Assembly: GCF_031326345.1 (NCBI RefSeq)
Contig: NZ_CP133671.1
Coordinates: 5,766,001-5,830,000 of the forward strand
Length of the DNA stretch: 64,000 nucleotides
Reading direction: 5' to 3'
From: Aureispira sp. CCB-E
Lineage (GTDB): Bacteria; Bacteroidota; Bacteroidia; Chitinophagales; Saprospiraceae
Shown here in pieces: positions 1 to 8,441 of the stretch. Each line of letters starts with the position of its first letter. Positions within the stretch are counted from its first letter, which is position 1. The notes below the pieces were generated by a model, which did no database searches, was not told the origin of the DNA, and worked only from the letters and a program-made list of their open reading frames with translations. The position numbers and the translations under genes were made by a program.

Positions 1-471
1 ATAATAACTATTATATTGATCTTTCTCTATTCTTGCAAGAATAATCATTCACCCAACTTAAATGAAAAAAAAAATGGGGAATATCATGATATTGAAAGTA
101 TCATAAATAAAAGAATTATGGAATATACTTTAAATCTTAAATATGATTCATCTTCTCAAGTAAAATTGAATAATGATAATTACAGAACAATTGCCAAATG
201 GCTTGATAAATTTGAAACAGATTCCATCCTTAAAATTGTCCCTATTGATGAATTAGAAGACCTGTTCATATTTCAGATTGAAGCAAGTGTAAATCAAAAA
301 ATTTCAAAACATACTTGTAAAGAAAGGATGGAGAATATTCAAGACATTATAGATACTAGATTAGGGAAAAAACAATTCAACATTAGTGTCTACAAAACAT
401 TAAAAAGCTATAAGCCAACATCTAAAGATAAGAACGAAATTCAAATAAGAATAAATAAGTTCTTGTTATAA
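1..471 (+). CDS. Putative lipoprotein, 5' end outside window
   Basis: The frame is open from the first base of the window. The visible part begins with a hydrophobic stretch (IITIILIFLYSC) that ends in a Cys encoded at 34-36, which looks like the end of a lipoprotein signal peptide with an LYSC lipobox. The true start is therefore probably just upstream of the window; the TTG at 16 lies inside the hydrophobic segment and is unlikely to be the start. The mature part, about 145 residues, is rich in Lys, Asn, Glu and Ile, looks mainly helical, and shows no family motif I recognise. The product is likely anchored to a membrane on the periplasmic side. Function unknown. Confidence 0.6.
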   Translation: MITIILIFLYSCKNNHSPNLNEKKNGEYHDIESIINKRIMEYTLNLKYDSSSQVKLNNDNYRTIAKWLDKFETDSILKIVPIDELEDLFIFQIEASVNQKISKHTCKERMENIQDIIDTRLGKKQFNISVYKTLKSYKPTSKDKNEIQIRINKFLL

Positions 472-1106
472 AAAACTCTACCTAACAACAAGCGATCAAA
501 ATTAAGTGGGTCCATGAGCTCTCACTAATTTTACCCTGTTGCTGCACTGCTCCTCGAGTACAATTGGCAAAATACTCCCTATATAGTAAGTGGGCATAAA
601 AAATTATAGGTAAAAAATAGCCTTATTTTTAGTACTAATCGAAGAGGAAAAGTGTGGCTTTACCTGCGGTGCTACTTCGTGGTTTATAGAATTTTTTCTG
701 AACGATTACTTAATTTTAATAAATTAACACTTATTCATCCATTGTTCTAGAAGGCTCTTTAGAACTAAAGCTTGGGGACTTTGTTTAACACCACAAAATC
801 TATGATTTTTCTTTGGGATTAGTTATATTCATAGTGCATAATTTGTGGCACACTGCCGTGTCCCCTAAATAATGGATAATACATCGATTATTCATTAAGA
901 ATTCTAAGCTTATTTTTTCTAAAAAAAACTGAAAATAATATATTTGCCCCAACATAAGTAAAAAGTATGTTGTCAACCAAATTGTTCATTTGTTCATGCA
1001 TTCTAGGGTAACTAATCGCAGCATAATTACAGACATGTAAGTATAACGAGCCAATCATTCAAATTTTAGAACTGGGTTATCCAAGAATTTTTTTATTGTT
1101 CAGGAG
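472..1106. other. Gene-free stretch upstream of the SET-domain gene
   Basis: No convincing ORF in either strand. It holds a dispersed repeat copy (586-711, listed separately). A TATATTTG at about 941-948 matches the Bacteroidota -7 form TAnnTTTG but has no clear TTG partner at the right spacing, so I do not call a promoter. The rest is AT-rich spacer. Confidence 0.5.
586..711 (+). repeat. Dispersed repeat family B, copy 1
   Basis: Starts TAAGTGGGCATAAAAAAT and ends with the reverse complement of AAGTAATCGTTCAGAAAAAA. The two ends form an imperfect terminal inverted repeat. The body shares long near-identical blocks (for example AAAAAATAG-CTTATTTTTAG and TACCTGCGGTGCTACTTCGT) with the copy at 29321-29502. 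No target duplication is obvious. Confidence 0.65.
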
Positions 1107-1496
1107 ATGAGTCAACAGATTCCCCATATTTTTGTCGCTCACAGCAAATTGCATGGGCGAGGTGTTTTTACAGGTGTACCAATTAGCTCTGGTAGTATTA
1201 TAGAAATTTGTCCTATCCTATACCTCCCTAAAGAAGATATTCCAGCTTTGCAAGGGACCATTATCAACGATTATTATTTTGAATGGGACGAGGATTTACA
1301 AGCAGGAGCACTTGCTTTGGGCTATGGCAGCATTTACAATCATTCTTTTACCTGTAATGCTACCTATCAAGTTGATATGGATGCGGATGTTCTTTATATC
1401 CACGCCTTGAGAGACATTGTTGCTGGCGAAGAAATTACGATTAACTATAATGGCAATCCAGAAGATGACTCTCCGCTTTGGTTCGACACCAAATAG
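1107..1496 (+). CDS. Small SET-domain protein (putative protein lysine methyltransferase)
   Basis: 129 residues covering essentially a minimal SET domain. GRGVFTG (residues 17-23) is the N-terminal SET signature; YNHS (77-80) matches the conserved NHS element at the SAM/active-site pseudoknot; GEEITINY (107-114) matches the terminal GEEL-x-x-Y motif with the catalytic-type Tyr114. SET proteins transfer methyl groups from SAM to lysine side chains; the substrate of this short stand-alone bacterial type is not evident. There is no pre- or post-SET cysteine cluster. AGGAG abuts the ATG directly, too close to act as a normal ribosome binding site. It converges on the lipoprotein gene at 1745. Confidence 0.8.
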   Translation: MSQQIPHIFVAHSKLHGRGVFTGVPISSGSIIEICPILYLPKEDIPALQGTIINDYYFEWDEDLQAGALALGYGSIYNHSFTCNATYQVDMDADVLYIHALRDIVAGEEITINYNGNPEDDSPLWFDTK

Positions 1497-1497
1497 C

Positions 1498-1541
1498 AAA
1501 AAAGATGCGCTGATTTAAGTACCATCCAATCAACGCATCAT
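1498..1541 (-). terminator. Hairpin terminator
   Basis: GATGCG (1504-1509) pairs with CGCATC (1534-1539), with a further GATT/AATC pairing inside. On the minus strand the stem is followed by six T (plus-strand A run at 1498-1503), so it fits a terminator for minus-strand transcription from the lipoprotein gene at 1745-2617. It starts right after the stop of the SET gene. Confidence 0.5.
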
Positions 1542-1744
1542 AAATAAATACACCACTAAATTTGAATTCATAAGAACAGGAATACTACTAAAAGAAAAGC
1601 ATCCAGCCCTCTTAAAATCTTATCTTGCACATAGAATCATCTATCCAAACACTTTATTTTAGTTACTAGTCGTTCCTAGTTTTACATCCCCCTAAAGTGG
1701 TGTCAAAAAATAAGTAAGCTATCTAATTATCCTGTAGTAACCTA

Positions 1745-2617
1745 TTATGGTCTTGTCACTGTTCCACTAGGATTAGTAGTATTGTTATTATTCATATTAT
1801 AAGACGTACCATTCGTCGCATTAGCGGGTACTGTTGCAGCCAACGGTTTTAGTAAAAATGGCTTCTCACTATTGTCTGGAAATGGTTCTACAGAAATAAC
1901 AACATTAGCATTCGACAAATCCAAAGGAAAAGTAATTCCAGAAGGAGCATTGGTTAAAAAGTCTTCGCCAGGAAAAGCTGGTCCTGCATTAGGACCACTG
2001 TAAGGTGCAGCATCATCTGCTCCTGAAACATTGGTAAATGTTCCTGTACTCAAAGGCATTCCATTAACAACAGCCCATCCTTCGTATCTCCATCCACTGG
2101 GTAGCGTCGGTAACGTTAAGCTGGGTGTTCCTCCTGGTACCAACCACCAAACGCCACTATTCTCGTTATTAGACAAAGCATCTGTTGGAGTAGCTAAAAT
2201 ATAAGAACCTGCTGCTGTAGAAAAATCATTTCCCAATGCAGCACCATCTCCAACTGAAAGTGTTGCGGTATTGTTGCTAAAATCTCCTGCCAGAATTTTG
2301 ACAGCACTAGGTGCAGGATCACTATCGACACTAGGTTCTATCGATAAGACAAATTTTGTTGCATTGTCCAAATCACTAATATCTGCTTCAAAACTTGTTT
2401 GAGATAAAACTCCTGTATTATTAACGGTAAAAGTCCCTGTAGAAACTGGAGTTCCATTGACAATTAACCAACCTTCGTACACATAATCATTTCCTAAATC
2501 TTCTAGCCCTGCGATAGAGACTGTAAAGTTATTGGTTGTAATTGGTGTTTCTTGACATCCTGTTAAAATAAACAATCCACTGACTAAGGCAATCAATAAA
2601 AAATTTGTTATTCTCAT
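1745..2617 (-). CDS. Lipoprotein with two RskA-like repeats
   Basis: 290 residues. Signal peptide with lipobox LTGC (Cys21), so a membrane-anchored lipoprotein. Two homologous units follow: YEGWLIVNGTPVSTGTF at 47-63 and YEGWAVVNGMPLSTGTF at 178-194, each followed by a VLSIEP / VISVEP strand. This YxxWLxxxGxPxxxGxF pattern resembles the C-terminal extracytoplasmic domain of RskA/anti-sigma-K proteins. No cytoplasmic zinc-finger anti-sigma domain and no neighbouring sigma gene is present, so I do not infer anti-sigma activity. The C-terminus is Asn/Thr-rich low complexity. Confidence 0.65.
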   Translation of the reverse strand: MRITNFLLIALVSGLFILTGCQETPITTNNFTVSIAGLEDLGNDYVYEGWLIVNGTPVSTGTFTVNNTGVLSQTSFEADISDLDNATKFVLSIEPSVDSDPAPSAVKILAGDFSNNTATLSVGDGAALGNDFSTAAGSYILATPTDALSNNENSGVWWLVPGGTPSLTLPTLPSGWRYEGWAVVNGMPLSTGTFTNVSGADDAAPYSGPNAGPAFPGEDFLTNAPSGITFPLDLSNANVVISVEPFPDNSEKPFLLKPLAATVPANATNGTSYNMNNNNTTNPSGTVTRP

Positions 2618-2973
2618 CTTTTGTACTTTTTACTAAATGTATCACCACATTGGCACTTACAGCAAATCTTCCTCAAATAGATTTTAATGACACATTCATA
2701 GTTATAGAAATAATTGGTTATCAATTTGGCTAAAAACAATTGCCAAGCTGATAAAACAAAGATGAGGCAAATACCTAGTCGATAAATAGGTCAGAATTCC
2801 TTTACTTTTAACGATTTTTCCCTTATCGCTCTTTTGAGTCGTCCAATTTTCTTATCTCAAATTATATATTGAAGCGTATGTTGTATTTGTGATCAATTTT
2901 CTATTGGATAAGACGATCGATTCCATACTTATTTTGTACTTTAGAAAAGGTCTTTCAACTTAAATTTCATAAT
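2618..2973. other. Divergent intergenic region
   Basis: Separates the lipoprotein gene (minus) from the T9SS protein gene (plus) and must hold promoters for both. I see AT-rich sequence with no convincing full Bacteroidota promoter, no ORF and no repeat. Confidence 0.4.
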
Positions 2974-3945
2974 ATGCTGTCATCAAAAGTCACCGTAGTT
3001 GTTCTTTTTTGTTATATCTATATGCTTAACGGGCTTTCTTTTCTGCAAGCCCAAACTATTCTAACAGTTGGATTGAGCAAGTACACCACAGAACTTCGTT
3101 CTATTATTGAAGATAGCGGATACGTACCGCAGAATGTTTCTTATTCGGATATTTCGGCTCAATCTTTAGAAAATAAAACAGCACTTACCCTTTTTAACCT
3201 TCGACAAACGTGGAATCAAGAGCAACTTTTTTCTCAAAGTCAAGTAGAGGCTATTTTAACCTTTGTTCGAGAAGGTGGGACACTTTATTTAACTAGCAGA
3301 AAAGGTTATGACAACCTACTGACACCACTTGGTATAGAAGTTATTGGAGTTGATGGCGATCAAACTGGACGAGAATGGCCATTGATTGAAACTGCTATTA
3401 CCTCTTTTGTAGCGCACCCTTTAACCAAGCAACTAAGTAGCATTCAAACCGATGTTAGTGGTCGTTTTTTTAGTAGCTCAGCTTGGAATGTATTGGGTTA
3501 TTCTTCCAATAGAATTCCTTTACTAGCAGTAAGAAAATGGGGATTAGGCAAAGTTATATTAGGCTCTGGTGAGCGTATTTTTAGAGATCCTCGTATAACA
3601 AGCAATCGTTACGAGACAGATATTTTTCAAAGTAGCAATCGCCAATATCACCTTAATTTATTTGCTTATCTGTCGCAAGATCTAGTCCCTACCTCATCTG
3701 ATACGCCACTAGGCTCACAAGGCAAAATCCACCTATTCCCCAACCTTACAACAGGTATAGTCTATGTTCAAGGTCGCGATATGCATACAATCGAAATTAT
3801 TGCAACAACGGGGCAAATACTACGAACCATTCCTGTATCTCAAAACCAACTTCAAATAAACTTACATTCCTTGCCTAAAGGGTTTTACTGGACAAGAATT
3901 CATACGGCAACACATACAGTTAGCAAAAAAATTACATTAAAATAA
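2974..3945 (+). CDS. T9SS-sorted secreted protein with amidotransferase-like fold region
   Basis: 323 residues. N-terminal signal peptide ending near LQAQ (residue 27). Residues about 28-235 alternate strands and helices with a FVREGGTLYLTSRKGYDNLL segment and a late GLGKVILGSGERIF segment, as in glutamine-amidotransferase-like (ThuA/DUF4350-type) domains, which often bind sugars or act as inactive hydrolases; no catalytic Cys is evident. The last ~75 residues (YVQGRDMHTIEIIATTGQIL ... LPKGFYWTRI ... KKITLK) form a type A T9SS sorting domain, so the protein should cross the outer membrane through the T9SS. Substrate unknown. Confidence 0.7.
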   Translation: MLSSKVTVVVLFCYIYMLNGLSFLQAQTILTVGLSKYTTELRSIIEDSGYVPQNVSYSDISAQSLENKTALTLFNLRQTWNQEQLFSQSQVEAILTFVREGGTLYLTSRKGYDNLLTPLGIEVIGVDGDQTGREWPLIETAITSFVAHPLTKQLSSIQTDVSGRFFSSSAWNVLGYSSNRIPLLAVRKWGLGKVILGSGERIFRDPRITSNRYETDIFQSSNRQYHLNLFAYLSQDLVPTSSDTPLGSQGKIHLFPNLTTGIVYVQGRDMHTIEIIATTGQILRTIPVSQNQLQINLHSLPKGFYWTRIHTATHTVSKKITLK

Positions 3946-4432
3946 TCTTATACAAAATATAATATTCTATAGAATTAAAAAATAAACAAATTTTATAGCA
4001 TACTTATTTTTATTTTTTAAATAAAAAGTTATTTTTGTTATGCAACAAGTCGGAAGTATGAAGTAATCGTTCAAAAAAATTATCGGAACTACAACGTAGT
4101 TAATACCACTACATAAACTTCTTCAGGTACTAGACCTAAGGAAGCCCAACGAACTACTGTACTTTCGTAGTAACTTTTAAATACTTTCTCCCTCGTTTTT
4201 TGATATAGACTTAAGTATCAACCACTAATGGTACTTCATCCAATAACATATCTTAAATCATAAATGATCATTTACATTAAGTTGGCTATCCTTCATAAAT
4301 ATCTATTGAAATAGAATCTATAAAATCACACAAACATTAGTTCTATTTAATTCTGTGCTTATTTACTATTTTGTAATATAATTATTACAGATAAGTATCG
4401 TATATATCATTAACACTTAAAACTTTTAAACT
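3946..4432. other. Gene-free stretch before the tail-collar pair
   Basis: Very AT-rich, no ORF of note. Contains a diverged copy of repeat family B at about 4061-4213 and presumably the promoter of the collar-protein pair in its last 100 bp. Confidence 0.4.
4061..4213 (-). repeat. Dispersed repeat family B, diverged copy
   Basis: Begins AAGTAATCGTTCAAAAAAAT, the conserved end of family B in reverse orientation compared with the other copies. The other end is a plausible but weak TTTTTTGATATAGACTTA. AAGTAT occurs just outside both ends (about 4054 and 4212) and may be a target duplication, but boundaries are uncertain. The interior is diverged from the other copies. Confidence 0.45.
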
Positions 4433-4948
4433 ATGGATCCTTTTATTGGAGAGATTATTATGTTTGGCGGTAATTTTGCCCCTAGAGGTTGGGCTTTTTG
4501 CGATGGTCAGCTATTACCTATTGCTCAAAATTCTGCTTTATTTTCTATTTTAGGAACTACTTATGGTGGTGACGGTCGAACTACTTTTGCACTACCTGAC
4601 CTACGTGGTCGTGTTGCCATTCACCCTGGGAATGGTCCAGGTCTAAGTGACTACCGTTTGGGGCAAAAAGGAGGAACAGAGACTGTAACGTTAACAACGA
4701 ATCAAATTCCCTCCCACAATCACATGATTAATGTAAACAACAGTGCAGGAACAACCAACGATCCTACCAACCACTTTTTAGCCAACACGGGTGCCTTTGA
4801 TTCGGAATATGGAACAACAGCCAACACCATCATGAACAGCAATGCCCTAGGACACACTGGAGGGGGACAATCGCATACGAATATACAACCTTACTGCTGT
4901 GTCAATTTTATTATTGCTTTGCAAGGGGTATTCCCATCTAGAAGCTAA
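4433..4948 (+). CDS. Phage tail-collar / microcystin-dependent-type protein, copy 1
   Basis: 171 residues without a signal peptide. It starts at once with the tail-collar signature: GEIIMFGGNFAPRGWAFCDG (6-25), then LFSILGTTYGGDGRTTFALP and DLRGRV, followed by QIPSHNH and a Thr/Asn-rich tip region ending in a conserved C-terminal IQPYCCVNFIIAL. This is the Pfam tail-collar (PF07484) architecture of MdpB-like proteins that also form needle and fibre tips. No phage structural genes lie nearby. The next gene is a close paralogue 47 bp downstream, and the two probably share a transcript ending at the terminator at 5580. Cell location and partner are unknown. Confidence 0.85.
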   Translation: MDPFIGEIIMFGGNFAPRGWAFCDGQLLPIAQNSALFSILGTTYGGDGRTTFALPDLRGRVAIHPGNGPGLSDYRLGQKGGTETVTLTTNQIPSHNHMINVNNSAGTTNDPTNHFLANTGAFDSEYGTTANTIMNSNALGHTGGGQSHTNIQPYCCVNFIIALQGVFPSRS

Positions 4949-4995
4949 CAATAGTTATTCCTATCCAATTTTCAAATAACCTAAACTAAAAAAAT

Positions 4996-5511
4996 ATGAA
5001 TCCATTTATTGCTGAAATCATTATGTTTGGTGGTAATTTTGCCCCTAGAGGTTGGGCGCTTTGTGATGGTCAATTGTTAGCAATTAACAGCCATTCTGCC
5101 TTATTTTCTATTTTAGGGACTACCTATGGAGGTGATGGCCGAACTACTTTTGCACTACCTGACTTGCGTGGTCGTGTTGCAATTAACCCTCGACAAGGAC
5201 CAGGCTTGAGCAACTATCGCTTAGGTCAAAAAGGAGGTACCGAAGATGTAACCTTGACAATCAACCAAATTCCATCTCATAATCATACTATTAATGCAAC
5301 AAGTGTTGTTGGAACAACAAATGATCCTACCAACAACTTTTTAGCCAATACAGGTAGTTTTGATAACGAGTATGGAACAAGCGCCAATACAACATTAAAT
5401 CCGCTTGCCGCAAGCAATACTGGTGGTAGCCAATCCCATAACAATATACAACCTTTCTGTTGTGTCAACTACATTATTGCTCTTGAAGGTGTTTATCCAT
5501 CTAGAAATTAA
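4996..5511 (+). CDS. Phage tail-collar / microcystin-dependent-type protein, copy 2
   Basis: 171 residues, the same length as its upstream paralogue and close to identical over the collar domain (residues 1-95). Differences concentrate in the Asn/Thr/Gly-rich distal part at about 100-155, where a fibre tip would contact its target. It keeps the QIPSHNH element and the CCVN near the C-terminus. It probably arose by tandem duplication. The conserved body with a variable tip suggests two binding specificities on one scaffold, which is inference. Confidence 0.85.
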   Translation: MNPFIAEIIMFGGNFAPRGWALCDGQLLAINSHSALFSILGTTYGGDGRTTFALPDLRGRVAINPRQGPGLSNYRLGQKGGTEDVTLTINQIPSHNHTINATSVVGTTNDPTNNFLANTGSFDNEYGTSANTTLNPLAASNTGGSQSHNNIQPFCCVNYIIALEGVYPSRN

Positions 5512-5579
5512 AAAGTTATAAAAATAGTTCATTTCTTGTCGTAAAATGCAAGATTGAGCTATGTATAAAAATTAAGTCA

Positions 5580-5614
5580 AGAGGTTATTAGGACAATCTA
5601 ATAACCTCTTTTTT
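5580..5614. terminator. Rho-independent terminator after the collar pair
   Basis: Perfect 12-bp stem AGAGGTTATTAG / CTAATAACCTCT around a 6-base loop (5592-5597), with six T at 5609-5614. It lies 70 bp after the second collar gene and 45 bp beyond the stop of the convergent TonB receptor gene, and mainly serves the plus strand. Confidence 0.85.
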
Positions 5615-5658
5615 ATAGTACATCCTTAACACTTAGTCAACATTTTCAAATACTAGAA

Positions 5659-8103
5659 CTAAAATCTAAAATGAGCAAAAATGGTAAAATTTAAAGGCAT
5701 AGCGTTGGTATATTGTTCTTCTTTTTTGGGAAAGTTCGCAAGGTTATTATACTGAACGTTATACGTGTTTAACACATTCAAGATAGAAAAGCCAAAATCA
5801 ATACTCAATTCTTTTACTTTAAATCGGTAAAGAGCGCCCAGATCTAGGCGACTATAAGGTCTTATATTTTGAGAAGAAGTCAAATTATGTATATTCGGAA
5901 AACCGCTTCCATACACATAATTAACAGAACAAAAAATTTGTTTCCAATTAAACATTCCCGCTATTTTAAGTTCGTGCCGTTGATCCTGCGGAGCCCTTGT
6001 AAGTGGTTTGTTTTTATCAACTTGTACTTCTGATTTGCTCAAAGTATACGCCAACCATATCTGTTGATTTTTGTAATGAGCAGAAAATTTTGCATCTAAA
6101 CCATAATTAAAGGTTTTGCCTAAAGATGTCTCGATAACTTGACTGTTTCTATCACTCCAATACTGCAAGGTGTTTTTAGTATGTCTATAATAAGCTTCGA
6201 CCCGACAGCTCCAGTATCGATAACGTCCAGAAGCACCCAAGATAGTATGAGTAGCTTTAGGAACGGGGTGGTATCGACTGTTGGTTAACGACCAATGATA
6301 GGTATAATTTCTATAAATGTCCACCAAGGTGTTTTCGGTTATAAATTGATTGTAAACGCCATGCGCTAGATTAATTTTCCATTGTTTGGATGGGGAGAGA
6401 ATGGCTTCAACTCTTGGCTGAACCAATAATTGTGTTTTGTTCTCTAAAGGCAAATCTATCCGTATTCCCATCCTTAGTATCAACCATTGAAACAAACTAA
6501 TCTCTTCTTTGATATATCCTCCTAAACGAAAAGACTGTTGCTCTACCTTTCTAAATCTTTTAATAATGCCATGATTAATCTTAGACTTATTGTGGGTCAG
6601 ATTGGCACCAAAAGAAAATTGATGGTATTGCGAAGCAGGCAAAGCATGATCTGCTCGAACAGACAACTCGCCCACGTTATTAAAAAATCGCTGCTCAGAA
6701 ATTCTTTGATTTCTAACTGTAAAAATAGAATCCTGAAAACTAACAGAATAGACACTATAATTTGTTGCAAATTCAGAGTAAGCCATCTTAATCGTGGTAT
6801 GTCCTATTTCTTTCCAAGGTTTTATGTAAGTCATACTTCCTCCTATTAAGTTGCTCAGTCTTTGGTATACTAAATAACTATTGGTGTTTCCCAATCGAAA
6901 AGGACGTTGCGACATATCAAAATTAGCCAAAGTCGTAAAGCTCAGATGGCTGCCATCTTGAAGTCGATGTGTATACTTGCTAGTTACATCGGCAAAAATA
7001 GCGGTAGGCAGAAGGTTGGTGGAATAAACAGAAGCATCTGGCGCTCCAACAATTCTAGTACCCAATTGAATGCTAGAACTAGGGGCTATTCCCTTGTTGA
7101 TATAGCCATTGAATGACTTTTGCGTCCCTACCATTTCGCAAGTAGTTGTGTCTTTATTACCCGATTTACTTGTAATATTAACTACTCCCCCCAAACGATC
7201 TCCTATTTCCACATTATATCCCCCTTTCAGAATTTCTATATCTTTAATAAAAATAGGATTGATGGCTCCTATTCTATCGTTGTAATTACTAGTATTAAAG
7301 ATCGTTATTCCATCAAACAAAATATGAGTCTCCCCTTTCTGTCCTCCCCATAAAATATAGCCATTGTTTTGTTCTCCCGATGCCATCACTCCTGGCTGTA
7401 AACGCAAAAAAGAAAACAAACTGTTGTTGTTATTTCCTGGCAAGAAAGGCGTTTGACGATTGTTGATTTTAGCCAGACCTGTTTTTTGTTCTGGGTTTAA
7501 AATTTTTATCTTTTGAGTAGATAACACGGTTATTTCTTGCAATTCGGTTATAGATGGAGTGAGAGCTATCACCAAACCATGATCTGCATTAATAAGAGTA
7601 TCTAATACAAAATACCCTACATGAGAAGCCAATAAATTCGCACTCTGATCTTCGGACTGATACGTAAAGTTTCCTTCTGAATCCGTTGTAATGCTTGTTT
7701 TATCAATTCTAATGGTTGCAAAAGGTAGTTTTTCTTGATTTATTTTATCGATTATTTTACCTTGATAAATGTATTTTTTATTTTTAGAATAATAGCGTTT
7801 AGAACTTCGTTTTTGGGTAACGATAAAAACTCCATCTATCATTTTATACTCACAACCACAAACTTGGGTTAAATAATTCAAAGTCTCATAAGGAGATTTA
7901 AACTTTTGAGTCGTTGTAATCAAACATTCGTTCAAAAGCTTGGCATTAAAAGAAACTTGAACACCATAGTCTAGGTGCAAACTAGCCAATAATTCTCCAA
8001 GTGGTTTTTCTTCTACACAGACATCAATCTGCTGGGCATGGCTCTGGCACGCAAATAGGATAATGATCCATAAGAAAGCAATTGGAGAATCTAATAATTT
8101 CAA
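5659..8103 (-). CDS. TonB-dependent receptor with STN domain, paralogue 1
   Basis: 814 residues. Signal peptide to about residue 24 (SHAQQ). STN domain at 25-95 (LGELLASLHLDYGVQVSF), the part that signals to FecR; a CarbopepD-regulatory-like beta domain at about 112-195 (GKIIDKINQEKLPFATI); a plug with ILFDGITIFN and GGYNVEIGDRLGGVVNI; then a 22-strand-type barrel ending NFTIFAHFRF with the C-terminal Phe of outer-membrane proteins. It imports an unidentified ligand with TonB energy and may report binding to the sigma/FecR pair at 13643-15071. No SusD partner is present. It is the most distal of three tandem paralogues. Confidence 0.9.
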   Translation of the reverse strand: MKLLDSPIAFLWIIILFACQSHAQQIDVCVEEKPLGELLASLHLDYGVQVSFNAKLLNECLITTTQKFKSPYETLNYLTQVCGCEYKMIDGVFIVTQKRSSKRYYSKNKKYIYQGKIIDKINQEKLPFATIRIDKTSITTDSEGNFTYQSEDQSANLLASHVGYFVLDTLINADHGLVIALTPSITELQEITVLSTQKIKILNPEQKTGLAKINNRQTPFLPGNNNNSLFSFLRLQPGVMASGEQNNGYILWGGQKGETHILFDGITIFNTSNYNDRIGAINPIFIKDIEILKGGYNVEIGDRLGGVVNITSKSGNKDTTTCEMVGTQKSFNGYINKGIAPSSSIQLGTRIVGAPDASVYSTNLLPTAIFADVTSKYTHRLQDGSHLSFTTLANFDMSQRPFRLGNTNSYLVYQRLSNLIGGSMTYIKPWKEIGHTTIKMAYSEFATNYSVYSVSFQDSIFTVRNQRISEQRFFNNVGELSVRADHALPASQYHQFSFGANLTHNKSKINHGIIKRFRKVEQQSFRLGGYIKEEISLFQWLILRMGIRIDLPLENKTQLLVQPRVEAILSPSKQWKINLAHGVYNQFITENTLVDIYRNYTYHWSLTNSRYHPVPKATHTILGASGRYRYWSCRVEAYYRHTKNTLQYWSDRNSQVIETSLGKTFNYGLDAKFSAHYKNQQIWLAYTLSKSEVQVDKNKPLTRAPQDQRHELKIAGMFNWKQIFCSVNYVYGSGFPNIHNLTSSQNIRPYSRLDLGALYRFKVKELSIDFGFSILNVLNTYNVQYNNLANFPKKEEQYTNAMPLNFTIFAHFRF

Positions 8104-8276
8104 TGATTTACTATTTTTTGCTTTTAGTTAGCACTCAAAACAAACCTATTTTTATTATATTTTTTCTGACTTCTTGGAACTCTTTCAAGTAAATTTCTTT
8201 CATTTTCGCAGAGCACTTAGTATTCGTAGTTAGCGGTACGTACTAGCAACATCTTTAGCTATTGAATATATTATAA

Positions 8277-8422
8277 TAGTAGTTCGTTGCTTTTTTACTT
8301 TTTTACCAAAAAGATAAAAAAGCACATTTATATTAGTTTGATAATCAAAATTTTAACATAAAACACAACAAAGATATAACCTATTGATTATCAAACTAAT
8401 AAAGTTTTTCAACGAACTATTG
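8277..8422. mobile_element. MITE-like element family M, 146-bp copy in the receptor cluster
   Basis: Starts TAGTAGTTCGTTG and ends CAACGAACTATTG; the ends pair at 11 of 13 positions. It is flanked by the 6-bp target duplication TTATAA (8271-8276 and 8423-8428). Inside is a perfect 16-bp inverted repeat, TTAGTTTGATAATCAA at 8333-8348 and its complement at 8384-8399, plus a smaller GCTTTTTTA / TAAAAAAGC hairpin. It has no coding capacity. It lies 19 bp after the stop of receptor paralogue 2, in the 338-bp gap before paralogue 1, so its transcript would fold into a strong stem between the two genes. Confidence 0.85.
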
Positions 8423-8441
8423 TTATAACAAAACTTTTAGA

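Noticed and set aside
472-1106. RNA gene or riboswitch
   Set aside because: No cloverleaf, conserved riboswitch core or rRNA segment was recognised; the structured part is the family B repeat.
4433-5511. Prophage suggested by tail-collar genes
   Set aside because: No integrase, terminase, capsid, portal, sheath or lysis genes within the window; neighbours are ordinary envelope genes, and collar domains also occur in non-phage proteins.
6538-7353. Antisense ORFs across the TonB receptor genes
   Set aside because: They overlap long, clearly coding receptor frames and have no recognisable features.
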